The notes below the pieces were generated by a model. The model did not search any database, had not been told where the DNA came from, and worked only from the letters and a program-made list of their open reading frames with translations. Below are positions 13,801 through 27,898 of a DNA stretch of 64,000 nucleotides, one piece after another. Numbering within the stretch: the first letter of the stretch is position 1; each line of letters begins with the position of its first letter. The position numbers and the translations under genes are program-made. Source of the stretch: Liquidambar formosana (taxonomy: Eukaryota > Streptophyta > Magnoliopsida > Saxifragales > Altingiaceae); assembly GCA_039720395.1 (NCBI GenBank), contig CM077833.1:9914633-9978632 (forward strand). The letters run 5' to 3'.

Positions 13801-15771
13801 AATATAAAAAGTTGATATGGCTTAATATACTTGTTTGGGCCTCCACCTAATAGCTTAGGCTTTTAGGTTAGAAACTCAACATAGTATCAGAGCATATTGT
13901 TCTTGGGCTGTTTCATTTGTGAGCCCGTTATTGTTGTTGTTGTTATTGGGTTTATTTCGTCATGAGCCCGTTGTTGTTGTCCACATGACAGGCCCATTGT
14001 TGTGTCCACGTGAAAGGCCCATTGTTATCTTGTTAAGCCTGCACGTGAGGAGGAGTGTTGGGAAGTCCCACATCCCACATCGTTTAAATATAAAAAGTTG
14101 ATATGACTTAATATACCTGTTTGGGCCCTCCACCTAATAGCTTAGACTTTTAGGTTGGAAACTTAGCAAAAAGAAAAAATAATGCCATAATTACGAAAGA
14201 GATCAAGCATTGTTTCCTTTAAACATGAGATAAGTTCTCAAAAAATTAAATAAATAAACAAGCACTCTGTAAATGTTTTCTAGAATGGTAAACTCCAATC
14301 ATGATAAGTAACCAGACACATACACCATGATATAGTAATCTTGTGAAGGGAAAAATACTCACATCAGCCTGGTACTGAAGATCCTTCTTGAGTTTCCCAC
14401 TTATGTGGTCCCAAACCTGGTATTCTTTAAAAGTCAGCAATCATTTGAGTGTCATCCACAAATTCTTTGCTACATATAAAATAATTTTTAAAAAATATAC
14501 CTCAATAAATCCATCAACAGAGCAAGAAACAAGAAACTGTCCATCTGGTGAGAACCGAGCACATTCTGGGTGACTCTTCTTCCCAAACTGTAGTGAAACA
14601 CCAGAACCGATGAGATCAGAAGCTTCAGAAATCATATCCACAATTGTGAAGCAAGCAGCAATATGAAGGCAAAATTAGACGCAAACCTAAACAAAACTCT
14701 TTTCTGTAGTAATTATAGAAATACATAGAAATGCAAACAGAAAAATGAAAAAACTATCTTTTTAGTTGTCCTTCCAATTCACATACTTCAATTTCACAAT
14801 TCAAAGAAATTCCAACGAACTTTTTTTTCATTTTGCTAAGAGAGAGTTGTTGATGGAGTAGCTCTTCGTTTGTTAGAGAAGAGCTACACTTGTTGGAAGC
14901 CTAAGCCTAAGGTCATGGGCTCCATGACAATGAAGAAGCCTTTTTGGTCCAAAGGAAAATGTCCACAGTAATTGTTTGAGTCATTAGTTTCTTAGTATGC
15001 TATAGTCATAGTTAGGGATAATTCAATAATTCTACAAACTTTCTATTCTATACAGGTTCTATTGTAGGTTGGGCTTTCTAAAAGTTTATATTTCTAACGT
15101 GAGTCAAATTACGAGTATTTTCTCAAGTTGTCAATCAACCCATTAAGAGTTTAGAAACTTTATATTTTTAGCAAAATTTGACTCCTAATAGGTTTTTATA
15201 CTTTGTTGGTCTTATTTTTAGGTGGTTTTTACTTGCCTAGCAAGTCTTCTAGCATCTATAATAAATAAGGGTACCAAAATGAAATTATACCTTGATCAAT
15301 GGAATAGTGAGTGTTTTTGAAGACATGCTTGCCTAGATTCTCTCTTCTACTTCTACTTCTTCTCCTTTCTATAATTCTCAACGTCCTTTGTTTTCTGATT
15401 AATCCAGAACCACCCACTATTTTCATTATTTTCTCAACCTGAAACCCCACTCCCATAACCCTAACCCTATTATTATGCCAGAAGCCTTTACCTTAACATC
15501 CTAAACCCTAAATCGTTGTTGTCCAAAAATTCCACCAAACTACTTTCTGAAATTCCAACTACTTACGACCTTTAAAACTTGATCTACTCTGACCCTAATT
15601 CATCTATAAAGCCTAATACCCTTTACCACCCTTCAAACCTAAAATCACTAACCTTAGCCCACTATAACAATCGCATAAAGCATAATCTAGTGTTGCACCC
15701 TCACAAAATAGATTAAAAATAAAATTTTATATTAAAAAGACAACACACACACACACACACACACACACATA

Positions 15772-15843
<72 letters not shown>

Positions 15844-17779
15844 TCTAAGACTCAAGTGCTTGACAAAAGCTACATAAGAAAGGAATCCCACACCTTAAGA
15901 AAATATGAAGTTTGGACGCCAAATACTCCCATAGGCAGGAGCAATATAAAGCCACCAAGGCTCTAATAACATAATGGAGTACTTCAACACTGACCCATAT
16001 TTATGACATCGCCATTCTAGGACAAATGTAAAAAAAACATTTTCCTGTCAAAATAAAAAAATAAGGTAGATAAACTTAACAACCAGGGAAACCATGGTGT
16101 GATTAGGCTAAGACAATTTGAAAATAGGTTTTTTTTTTTCCTTTGATGACCTGGAACCCCCGATCCCACTCCGTTGACTGTTCATGGAATCATGGTAAAA
16201 CCTAGATAACTGCAATCACCCGCAAACCACAATTATTAGTAAAGCCAAGGCAGCAACACCAGGAGGAATCGAACCCAAGATGTCCGAGATTACAGCTCAT
16301 CCCAAGCAAGCCCCATACCAACTAGGCCAAAAATGGCCGAAAATGGTTTTATGAGCATACGAGAAAAAGAAAATGTGGAAGAGCAGACCCCCCTGAATTT
16401 CTACAGAGTAATATGTGGGTTCAGATCACATAAAAGACAAAGGACCCTCATATATAATATATAATACTCCCTCCGCCCCAACTAAACACGCACATTAAGG
16501 TGAGCTATTTAACGCATTGTCATATGACTTATTGATTTTAACTTTCCAATTTTACCCTCTAACTTTATTTTGTGTTATGGTTTGAGTAACTATAATTTTA
16601 AAATAGGAAGGTTGTCTTGAGTAACAAACATTTTGGGACTTCCCACAATGGAAATTGTTATCAAAAGACAGAGAGACTAATATAAATCAAGACAATTAGT
16701 AGAAAAGGTACACCCATGACAATGGTCCCAGCTTCCAAAAATCTTGACCAGCAATTAGCAACATAAAACCCATCAGTTGGAGTAAAAAGAAGAATAATGA
16801 TCTTAAGCATGATCACATTATGTCAAACACAAACTGAGAAAACTAGCAGGAATGTATTCTCGAAAAATAGATCAAAGAAAAAATTGAACAAATAAATTCT
16901 CCAAAACTATATTTTAGCAAATACATATTTCTTAGATCATATTTACATCAAATTTCGGAAACCAGCAGCAATCATGCAAAAGATATAACAAGCATAGCAA
17001 TAAGTTGAAACATTTCTGGACCAATAAAAAATAACCAATATTGTGTCAGAAATCAGAAGAGAGACATATCTACACCCTACCTTAATGGTGTGGCCCAGAG
17101 TTGTGGGATACATATCTTCTACATCCTGTTTCATAGCAGCTGTTCCTCGAAATAAATCAAACTGTGTTCCTGGTGGAAGCAACCCTGAAAGAACCAAAAG
17201 AAGATGCTTCATCAAAATATAGCATGTGCCAAGCACCAGCTAAGCAAGTGGCCTCTCTATGGGAAAACAATGAGCTGATAACAAATTTCCTTTTGCTTAT
17301 GTCTTTCCAAATTAAAACAGGAAACAAAGAATGCACCATACAAATAGTGTTGATAGATCTCAAAAGGGGAATCTGAATACGTTTAATGAACATAAATACC
17401 AAAGTGCTTGCAGAATCTCACCACTTCTTACACACAACAGATAGGAAACAACAAATGCAGTAGATTGCAAAACAAAAATAAGAAGCTATGAACATGTTAG
17501 ATTAAACAATCATATTCACAAGGCACAACATTCAAACTGACGGAAGTTGATTCTGCAATTCTGCATTAGTCTTACAAAAACCTCCTTTTAAAAATTTACA
17601 AGAAATAATGTAACATTATTAAGAAAGTTTACCTTGGTGCTGCTGCCACTTGAGAGCCTGACCAATTAGAGCCATTAATCGTGACGGTGGCACCACAGTG
17701 ACTTCTGCAGCAAGAGCTGTAAAATGCAAGAGAATAAAATTCACTAAGCACCCCGAAAAACAAAACAAAACGAGGGTTT

Positions 17780-17810
<31 letters not shown>

Positions 17811-20800
17811 TGTGGGGATATAAAGAAAGACTATTAAAACATTCATGACCATTAGTTTCATAATTGAAATATAATATATTCTCGATTATGTAGTGTTCTA
17901 CAGCACTACTAACTAGCTCTTTTTCACTCCATGACTGAGATTTACTGGAGGCCACATTCTGAAAGATCCCACCCTCCCCCCCAGGGTGCACTGGATGACA
18001 ACAGTGACCAACACAGGACTGCAACTGATTGGTGGTGAGAAAGTAACCTGACCATTAAACAATTTAATAGACATAGGATGGGATAAGGGTACATAATTTC
18101 ACTACCACAGGGCTCAACAACCCCAAAGGAGGCAAACAGGTTGCATAACTACTGCCAGTATCGGGCTTAATTTACAGAGTGGAACCGGTGAGATAGATCA
18201 TGTTGAGGGAAGACCCTACCATCTATCAAAAACCGCTGAGCAATTTTGGCAGACATAAAATCAAGCTGTGCTGTTCATAGTGGTGTGGAGTCACAGATAT
18301 GCCATGAAATGAACAGGATTATATACATACTCCAAATTGTCATCCCTATCCCTGAGAAATACACAAGGTGGAACTAAAACTTAACTCGATAAAGCCTCAA
18401 ACTCTTGGGATTGGCTGCATGAATTGTTTTGTGCCATTCATCTCTATCCAGAACTATATGTAGGAAATAAGGGAACCAAAGGAACCCAATATTATTGTAT
18501 CCAACAGGAAAGCCTTTGCCAAATATAAAAGTGACCATTGTCAAACCTGAACCAAAGGTATAACTAATGGACCATAGTCAAATATAGCTAAAAACCTCCA
18601 GCCTGGAAGCCTTGTACAACGGCAGCACAACTGCCTCTGATGGCACTGTCTATAAGGCTCCCAGACCTATGGAGACCCAAGATGGCCCCTCTAGGCATCC
18701 TAGGCCCACCCCTAGGTTGCAATGGGGTAGGCTCACTTGAGACCAATCCCCAGGGATAGCCGAGCTCACCATGCTTCCCCCTCCGCCTGAATTCAACTGT
18801 AAATGGCTCCCTTGAGCCTCAAGTCTGGCCATCAACCCAAAAATGATGCCTGACAGAGAGATTTAACATTATGCTTAAAGAATATTTGAGACTTTGTAAA
18901 TGCAAACCAAAATAATTGGGCACAGCTTCTTGATGTAGCCCAATTTTTCTTTAATTTTGAAAAGAGATCATCAATCAACAAGTCCTTTTGAGAGATTGTG
19001 ATAGGTGGGTAGCTCAGCGGCAGAACCGTAAACAGGGAAATGCCCATAAATTTATCTGTAGTGTAGTTTCTTAGTTTTTCCTTTCATTGTATCTACAGCT
19101 TGGTACATTTCATATTTCCTATAATAGAATAAATACTTTTTAATATCAGCAAAAAATATAACTATTTTCAATTAAAATCAGGAAAAAATATATTTATTTT
19201 CTATTCAAAAAGATGTTTAAAAGAAAATGTCTTCTTCAAGATTCCAAGAATAAGATTTAACTGCCAAACAAAGGGAAGAAGGGCAAGACCTTGGGCAATT
19301 TGTGCGCGTCGTCTCTCTTTTGTTGAATCTTGATAAGCCTGTAAGTGATGCATAGTGCATATAAATCTTATAAGAAGCCACAATAGAGTTGTTAAAATAG
19401 AAGCTACATCAAATTCCAAACACAATGATAGTTAAAACTTAAAAGTATAATCATTCAATTTAGATGTCCTTCATTTTATTCTAAGTTGCACATCATTCTT
19501 ACTGGGTAATGAGAGTCCTGTACAAGAAATACAGAAGCCATTACAACCAAGTTGGACAAGTAGGGGTGGTCAAAACCAGTATAAATGTTACCAATGTAAC
19601 ACAAAACCAAACCAATCCCAGATTACAGACAATATTAAACAACATGAACTAACCTTGTCATGACAACCAAGAACCCACCCATACCATTTTAATTACATAT
19701 TTCAAACAACCATTGTCTATTTGTTATTATATATAATATTTTATAATAATCTGACTTGGCCAAACTGCGTTACCATGTCCATAATGGTCAACCAAGACTG
19801 GACACAGATAAGAGTTAGAACATGGAAAACTTAAAACACAGCCCGATTTGGGACAATAAATCTTCGTCCAAATTTGACATGGCCGATCGGCCGATCAGGC
19901 AACAAATAGCCACCCCTGTGGACAAGTAACATAAATTAAACAGTAGAGTATAGAATCATAAGTATGAAAGAATACAGTAAGCCAACCAGATACTACAATG
20001 GAAGAAACATATATAGGCACAGACAACATAGGTGTCCAGTGCTTGGTGTCAGTTAGGTGTAAGTGTTCAACCTGTAGTTAAACTTTTATTTAATGGAAGA
20101 AGAAAACATAAAGCATTAAAAGGAGTACAACATGATCAAGGTTTTTATGTACAGAAGTAAAATTGTTAAGCAACAAGCCATAACCAATACAAATATTATT
20201 TAAAAGGAAAATAAAGTATAGAACACTGTGGCCATATTATCCTGCTATTGCTATATAAGTATACATCCATCATGGTCTGTGAGTTAACCTTTAAATTTAC
20301 TGATCCACCAAGTCATAAAACCATTCTGAGCATTTTTCATTAAAAAAATATACAATATAAAGTGAATTTAAATATAAAATACATTTTTCAAATATTCATC
20401 TTTTCCCAAATTTCTCTTACAATTGTATGCCCTCGATCATCAAAACATTTATAAATTTCTAAGCGCAACAAGATTATTAAGTTCTCTAAAATTCAGTCAC
20501 CTCCATAGCTCTCGCTAAGCAATTTATGGATGCAACTCTTCTACCTTTATCAAATCACTCGACACAAGATCTCTATGAAGTTCACATTTGATGTATTATT
20601 ATCCAACTCCCAACTTTCGCTTTCCACCTTAAAAGTATGCATCTTTCATTAGCTCACCTATTGTTTTCTTAGCTTCTCTTTTAAACCATTTGTATGTTTC
20701 AAATCTTTCCTCATTCCAACAACTTTTCCATGCTTTGAAAGAAGCACTTTATGCACTACCAATCATTTGAACCTCATCATTGCACACCATGATACTCTAC

Positions 20801-23800
20801 AGGACAACCCATTCCCTTTAGATTTACTAAGAACCACTTTTGCCACTCATTTGGTACAGTCTACTATCTTTTATTCTTTTTCCACATTACATTGGTTTCT
20901 TTGTCAACATTCAAAATCCATCCTTTATAATTCCTTCAATAATACAATATTCTGCTTTCCAGTTCTACCACCTCTTTATTGCACACCTATTTTCAATGTT
21001 CTCTATTTCATCTCTAAGCAGTGCAATTAGGCTTTCTCCAGATTTATGTTGCAATCCTTAAAGTTGCTCACAAGAAAAGTCAATTTGAATATAGTTTTAT
21101 CACCATTTTTTGCCAAACAGTTTTATCCACACATCTCTCTTTTTGAAACATATGTTTACTATTACAAGATTATATGCCATTACAAATTCTAATATCACAT
21201 CTCCAGGCTCATTGGATAACAAAGCCACGCATCATAGTCAAGGAAAACTTCAAGGAGACATCCAATAGTGCAGAAATTTTTTTAAAATATTGAGAAATGT
21301 CAAAAGATGCATGTTTACACAAACAAATCAAAATTTCCAAGAAATTATTACTCATTTGCAGTCTGATGAACCTTAACAAAGGTCATTCTTGAAACTGAAA
21401 TCCTCTGCTTAGTAAGAATGTTAGGACTGGGAAATAAATGCTGTGGGTCAGCATTAAACCCTTTTGTATGATGCTCCTGTGAGACCTGGCTGTCTTGATT
21501 GGCATTCCACATGTTTTGACCTCTTCGCACTTTTTAGGATTCTCAGTGAAGCACTTCTGCTCTTCAAATCCCAGGCTGGAAGAGAGAAGAGGATGTTCCA
21601 GTAATCCAGTCGAACTATCTAGACTCTAGAATGCTAAGGTTCTTTCCAAGATTGCATTCATGGTCAGGCAACTTTGCATAAGAACCTTAGTACAATTATC
21701 TATCTCATTTCCATGAGCTAATTTATTCAAATTTAACGAGACCGTTGATCATTTATTGACTCATTGCCCATTCTCTTTTGCTTTGCATTCTCTATATACT
21801 GCAAAATTGGGGACTTCTTACAAATTCAAGGCCTGGTGATGTAGGACAATGAAGTGAATAAGAGAAAGAACAATCCAGTTACAGAAGTAAGAAAGGACTA
21901 CTAATACTCCAATCACCATTAGAGTCCAGATTTCTGAAGGGAAATCTAGGGAAAAGCCTTGAAAGGGAATAGAATAAACTATTAGAAGTTTATCTAAACA
22001 AATGATAGCAATATTAAAGACAAAATTTGGTACTGAAAACTAGTTACAGCAGACTCATGAATGGCCCTTCTAGACTTAATTCAATTGGGCTTCATAATTA
22101 CAATCATTAATTACACTCTTTTATTTACTAGGCAACCTTTGGTATTCCGGCACCCTAATTACTCCTTTGAATTAAAATCAGACTTGACTCTTTGACAATT
22201 TAATAACAATAACTCTCCTTATGAACCATAAATAGTGAAAACTTTAAATTGAATAATTTGCATCAGACAGACCATGTACTAAAAACTCGAAAATACCGTC
22301 AATCTTTCATTGTATTGGTACCTTCCAATACAGAAACTTCCATTTCTTTGTAACTTTTCAAATGGTATATTGTGATGTATCAAAAATATGGCGATGATTT
22401 CAACATTTTATCAATTTCATTTAAAAGCTATCAATTATTGGGATATCAAAGAGAGATCAATTATATATCAAAGATATATCAACCTTTACGTATTTTTAAA
22501 GCTGCAAGACTGCACGCTTTCACCCGAGTGATGGTTTCCATGTATGCTTGTGTTTTACAGCTTTCCCTAATGTGGCACATTTAACTGCTGTCCAGCAGCC
22601 TTCTAATCAGCTATTTTCATTTGTAATTGTTTCCAGAAGCTTTAAGATGTAGCTAAACGATTCCATAGCCAGTTAGTTAGCTGTATAGTGGTATTTTAGT
22701 CATCAAGCTTGTAAGTCTCTACAAATAAGCTGTCAAAATAGTTGGAGATCAGTTTTTGAGAATATCACAGATTGAATCAGTTGTTAGAGAGCTATTTACT
22801 CTTTCTCCCTCTATAATCAAAGCATATATTGAATTTTCCTTCACTTTCTATCATTTTTCTCTCTCTTGCATTTTCTACTTGATTCTTGATGTTCTGGGGT
22901 GAGAATTATCATTTGGTATCAGAGCTCCAGTTTTCAAGTTCCTATGGTGACGATCTGCTCTGTTTTCCTTTTATTTCTATGTCAAGATGTTGAGATTGAG
23001 CCCCAGCTTTGATTGAGGTTTGCCTAGGGCTGATCAAAGTCTTCTTTTGCAGCAGTCAAAGCTTGTTCACTTAGTATTAGTCCAAATCTCATCCTTCTCT
23101 TGGTTTGAAATTGCTAGTACGGAGGCCCAACTATAGTCGCAACTTTCTGGTCCTGTTTGAGGCATTTTTCTTGTAGTAACAGTACTGTTTGCAGCCCTTT
23201 TCCTGTTCGAGAATGCAATTTGAAGGTCTGATATAGTCACAGATTGCGTTCACCCTGGTTGAAGGCTTGAAGCTAGTCTAGGGTTTGACTTTGAAGAATT
23301 AAAGCACTCAAAGCTCTGCTGTTAAGAACAGCACTAATAAACAACGTGAATTCCAGTTGAAGTGGTCATGATTCCTTCTCAGGCCTAATCGAAGCTGAGC
23401 AGAGTTGTTTCTTCATTTTAAAGGTTTGATTCTTTCTATTACTTGCAGTCACAGTGGTAGAAGGTTTGAATTCTTCTTATGGAGTGAATAGTAGCCTCTT
23501 CTCTGTTCGAATGCTGAAGTTGGAGGTTTTCTCCATGGTTGCAACCTGTTCCTGTGTGTTTGAAGGTCTGTTAAGGTTCAATTTCTCCGTAATTGACTGA
23601 TCAAGGCTAAGGAGCTTTCGATTTGAGAATCTAGACTTGACTTGGTGTCCCCTGCTCTTCCTGATCTGTTTAGTGTACATATCTCATTGATTTGAACCAT
23701 CTTGAAGCTGTTTATGTTCTGCCCTGTTTTCTTGGCTGTTAATTGCTTCATTTGGGAGTTTTCCTTTCAAAATTTTGCACTATAAAAACCTATCAAAAAA

Positions 23801-26003
23801 TTTCATTTTTTTAGTTCTAAAAGTAAAAACAAGAAACAGAAGCTTATCCAAACGGGTCCTAAGTAATCAAGTTAATAGGTGTTTGGTTATAAGTTGAGTC
23901 AATTCATATCCTTGTTAAGAATTAGTTGAGCCCTTATAGAATTTGGAACATGAGCTGAAACAACCATGCCCTGAACAGAACAACCCTGAGCTTGAGATAA
24001 ATTGTACAAATGAGGAAAACAAACTAAGAAAGGACAATCTTTCCTTCAAAATCCTTCAAAAAAACGACATCATCCCATTACCCACCAAGAAAGAGGTACA
24101 TAAAAGAAGCGGGACAAACCTTAAGATACCATGCAGCATGGATACTTCAAGAAGCGGGCCCTTAGTAATCAAGTTAATACTTAATAGGTGTTTGGTTATA
24201 AGTTGAGTCAATTCATATCCTTGTTAGGAATTAGTTTAGCCCTTGTAGAATTTGGAACATAAGCTGAAACAACCATACCCTGAACAGAAGAACCCGAAGT
24301 TTGAGATAAATTGTATAAACGAGGAAAACAGACTAAGAAAGGACAATCTTTCCTTCAAAATCCTCCAAAAATTGGACCTCTTCCCATTACCCACCAACAA
24401 AGAGGTATGCTACAAGAAGCGGAACAAACCTTGAGATACTATGAAGCACGGATACTTCAGAAACCCCCAACAAATCCGTATCAAATACCGATACGCCTAG
24501 GATACTCCCTATTACGTATCTGAAACTCTCTATACGTATCATAATAGTAACAAACAATGCCACATCATTGGATACTCCTCAGATATGTTTGTGATTCGTT
24601 TAGAGTTAGTTTGTAATCATTAAATAAACGGGGGTTTAAATGCTATTTTAAAAATACATAATACCCGTACTTCGATTGAAACAATAAAAAGCCCCTTAGT
24701 ATAGATAGGTTAACAGGCCTTTACTAATATTCTAATAGAAGACCCTTCTTTCTAAAAGTCAAGTTTCTCGCTTGTTGCTTTAGAAAGATTGTAGGGGCAC
24801 TAACACGACCTTCCTTCAGCTGGATCCGCCCTATCTATTCATCTCTTTTTTCAAATGGATATTTAGGGATCTCTCTTGTTCATAGATCTCCTCAACCCAG
24901 TCCCTTTTCCAGTTCAATGAACAGTTTTTTGAAAAAAAAATATTGGGTTGAAGTGTTGAACACACCATGTGATTGACATCACTCAAGGAGCTGACAAACA
25001 AGAATCTGAAAGGATAGTATGCTACTGTATTAGTATAGCACATAATTCACATTCAAAAAGTAGAGCAAAAAAGCTACATATAAGATTTGTTCAAAGCAGA
25101 GATATTAACAATGAAGCAGAGATATTAAGAAATTTTAATTACAGATTGCATATGATCACCAACATATTGGGTTTCTTCATACAAAAACTTATGATGTATA
25201 TCAATAATGTACATTTTATTTTTCTATCAACATATCAATAATATACAGTTAATATTGTACCTTTGTTTTCTTTTTTTTCTTTTTTTTCTTTTTTTTTTAT
25301 TTTTATATTAGCAAAAACTATAAAATTATATTAAAAAGAGAAAGAAAATGAATAGAAGAGGACTAGAAGTCCTACTATACTGTAAAAGAAAACAAAACAA
25401 AACAACATACAAAATACATCACTCAAGACAACAAACTACCTTCCAATCAGAATATCTCACTAAATACATATTATCTCACTAAACATTCAAAAAGATCATC
25501 AGAGGTCAAAAAAGAACATATTGGAAACAATTAGAGTGGATTATTGATAAAGAGATACAGATTATATTCCAACTATCATTCCAACCTCATGTGGATCAAA
25601 ATAAGTTCGAACAAGGAGATGTTCGAGTCGCAAGTATCTCTCAGGCTGCTCCTGTTTCATGACACCCATTGCCTGAGTTTGCCTCAAAATAGCACGTGCA
25701 GTATCCAACTCCCGAAGTTCAATCATTTCTAAAACAATCTGTAAACCAAAGACAAATAAAGGGGGGTGAAGGGGGAACAAAAAGATGTTTTACATAATAA
25801 ATGCAACCATCAAGTACAGAAATAATGGACTATCACCTTCATATAGATTTGCAACTAAGGAATGGGTTGGACATGTGGTATGGCCCAAATACAAGCCCAT
25901 CAAACAATCTAAATTTCCAGCTAAGCCAAAAATAGAGCATGACAAGGATGAACTCAGCTAAAATATGCAATAAGAGCAGAGATAGCCAGCAGATGATGGT
26001 CAC

Positions 26004-26036
<33 letters not shown>

Positions 26037-27863
26037 CTATCCATCTTACTATTATCATTTCTGTGTCGATAAAAGTGAGAAGGAAATATTTTTTAGCCTA
26101 TATACCGATGCATAGAAAAGGATCATTTTACCTTTCTTCTCTTTGAATTCTTCTCTTCTTTGTTAGAATGTGGTTAAATAAAGTTATGTAACGCATGCAT
26201 GTTAGGGCCAACCAAACAAGGTTATTGAAATTAAGAAAAGCAAACTTTAACAACCTCTATGGCTTATCCAGTTAACAATATTGACTCACTAGTACCTTCC
26301 CTATATCCATTCCTCCCTTCCCTTTAATATCACCCTCATCAAGGTGGCCTCCATGTTTTAAGAAGCAAAAGAAATAACAGGAGCAAAGATCCATTTGTAG
26401 TAGAAGGGATCTGGAATATCAGTTCAAATTATTCCAAGTAGCTAAATCACAGAATAATCTGTCTGCACCCATATTTATATTAAAATAATCTTCTAACAAA
26501 AAAAAAAGAAAAAGAAAAAGAAAAAAGAAAGATCAGACCCAAAGACCCAAAAAGAATACATCCCTATACATCACCAAAGACTAAACCAAACCCATAGGTG
26601 TACGGAGGAAAAATTAGCCAAAAAGAAAAAAGGAAAAAAATGACCTCCCAAGCACCTGGCCTTGGCTCTTTTCGAAGAGCAGATCTCGACCGAATTTCTA
26701 CGAATTAGACAAAGATTTGTCCACTGATGCCAATAGAGAAGCAAATAAATAAATTCTTCCTTCTCTTCAACTCTATCATTGAAGGTCCCTGCATTTCTTT
26801 CCAACCAAATTACCCACAAAACTGCCAACAAAGCACACCTCCACAAAGATTTGGCCATCTTGGTCCTACCAAAACCTTGAAAATTCACCTCTAGCATATT
26901 TGAGACATGCCCAACTCAACTCAAGTCCATATAATTTATCACCAAAATTGCCTTTAAATCAAATCTAGTTGCCTTATTTTGCATTCCTCTTAGAGACTTT
27001 GCCATCCATCATCACACTAATCACAAGTGAAAGCAATGGGCCAATGGCCTCCAAATAACTTAAATAAGATATCCAAAAACACTCCTTGTTTCATTATGCC
27101 ACAAGAAGTACACTTCTATAATTATTGTATTCTAACACTTTCACCATTGTATTGTGCATCAATCACTTTTCAGTCAGGTTGTCATCTAAATGAAAACAAG
27201 AATCAGACCATTAAATAGCTGAAGGGGCTTATTAAACAAAATCTTTCGAACACATGAGGATTTAAATCATAATACAGATATTATAAGATGAATATATTTG
27301 ATCATGGTCAATTAAGTGCTACATACCTGCTCATACAAATCCTCTAGTTTCTTCCTTGGAAGCTTAAGTTGTGCCACTTGAGGCAATATTGCATCCCACC
27401 GTCCGCTATTAATATCAGCAACAAATGTCTCAAGGCTGTCTACTGTATTCAAAGAAACTTGGCACTCGCTTTGCAATGTCTGAAAAGTTTGGTGCAAGGA
27501 ATTTTCTTTGCAAAATTGAAGCACAATTTTAATGACGCTGCAAGGAAAAGTCATGTACTACATTAGAATTTTCTTTGTCATCCAAACAATATAATAGATC
27601 ACATAATCATATCTGACTGCCTCCAATAATACAAGGGTTCCAAGATTGCACCAATTAGCCTAAAAAGAACAGTGCATTGTTATCAAAGTATTCATATCAA
27701 GAGTCCAAGTTAGTCACTACACACCAAAAATTAAGTACATACATACAATTTAACGAAAACAGGCGATACATATAGTACCAAGTCAGGAGTAAGTTCCTCG
27801 ACAAATGCCCTAATAAAATATTCAGACTTGTTCATGTTACAGACAACTTAGTTCATTGTATTA

Positions 27864-27898
<35 letters not shown>

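Noticed and set aside
18650..18835. 61-codon Gly/Ser-rich minus-strand frame in SMU1 intron 4
   Set aside because: No family resemblance that I can name, and no splice sites joining it to SMU1 in frame. May be part of an old retroelement.
19009..19032. GGTGGGTAGCTCAGCGGCAG, similar to a tRNA A box
   Set aside because: No B box follows at the right distance, and no acceptor stem can be paired. Probably chance, or a very old SINE head.
22360..22510. ATATC-rich stretch that might be a third copy of the CGATAT hAT family
   Set aside because: No CAGGGACTT-type end and no 8-bp duplication could be found around it.
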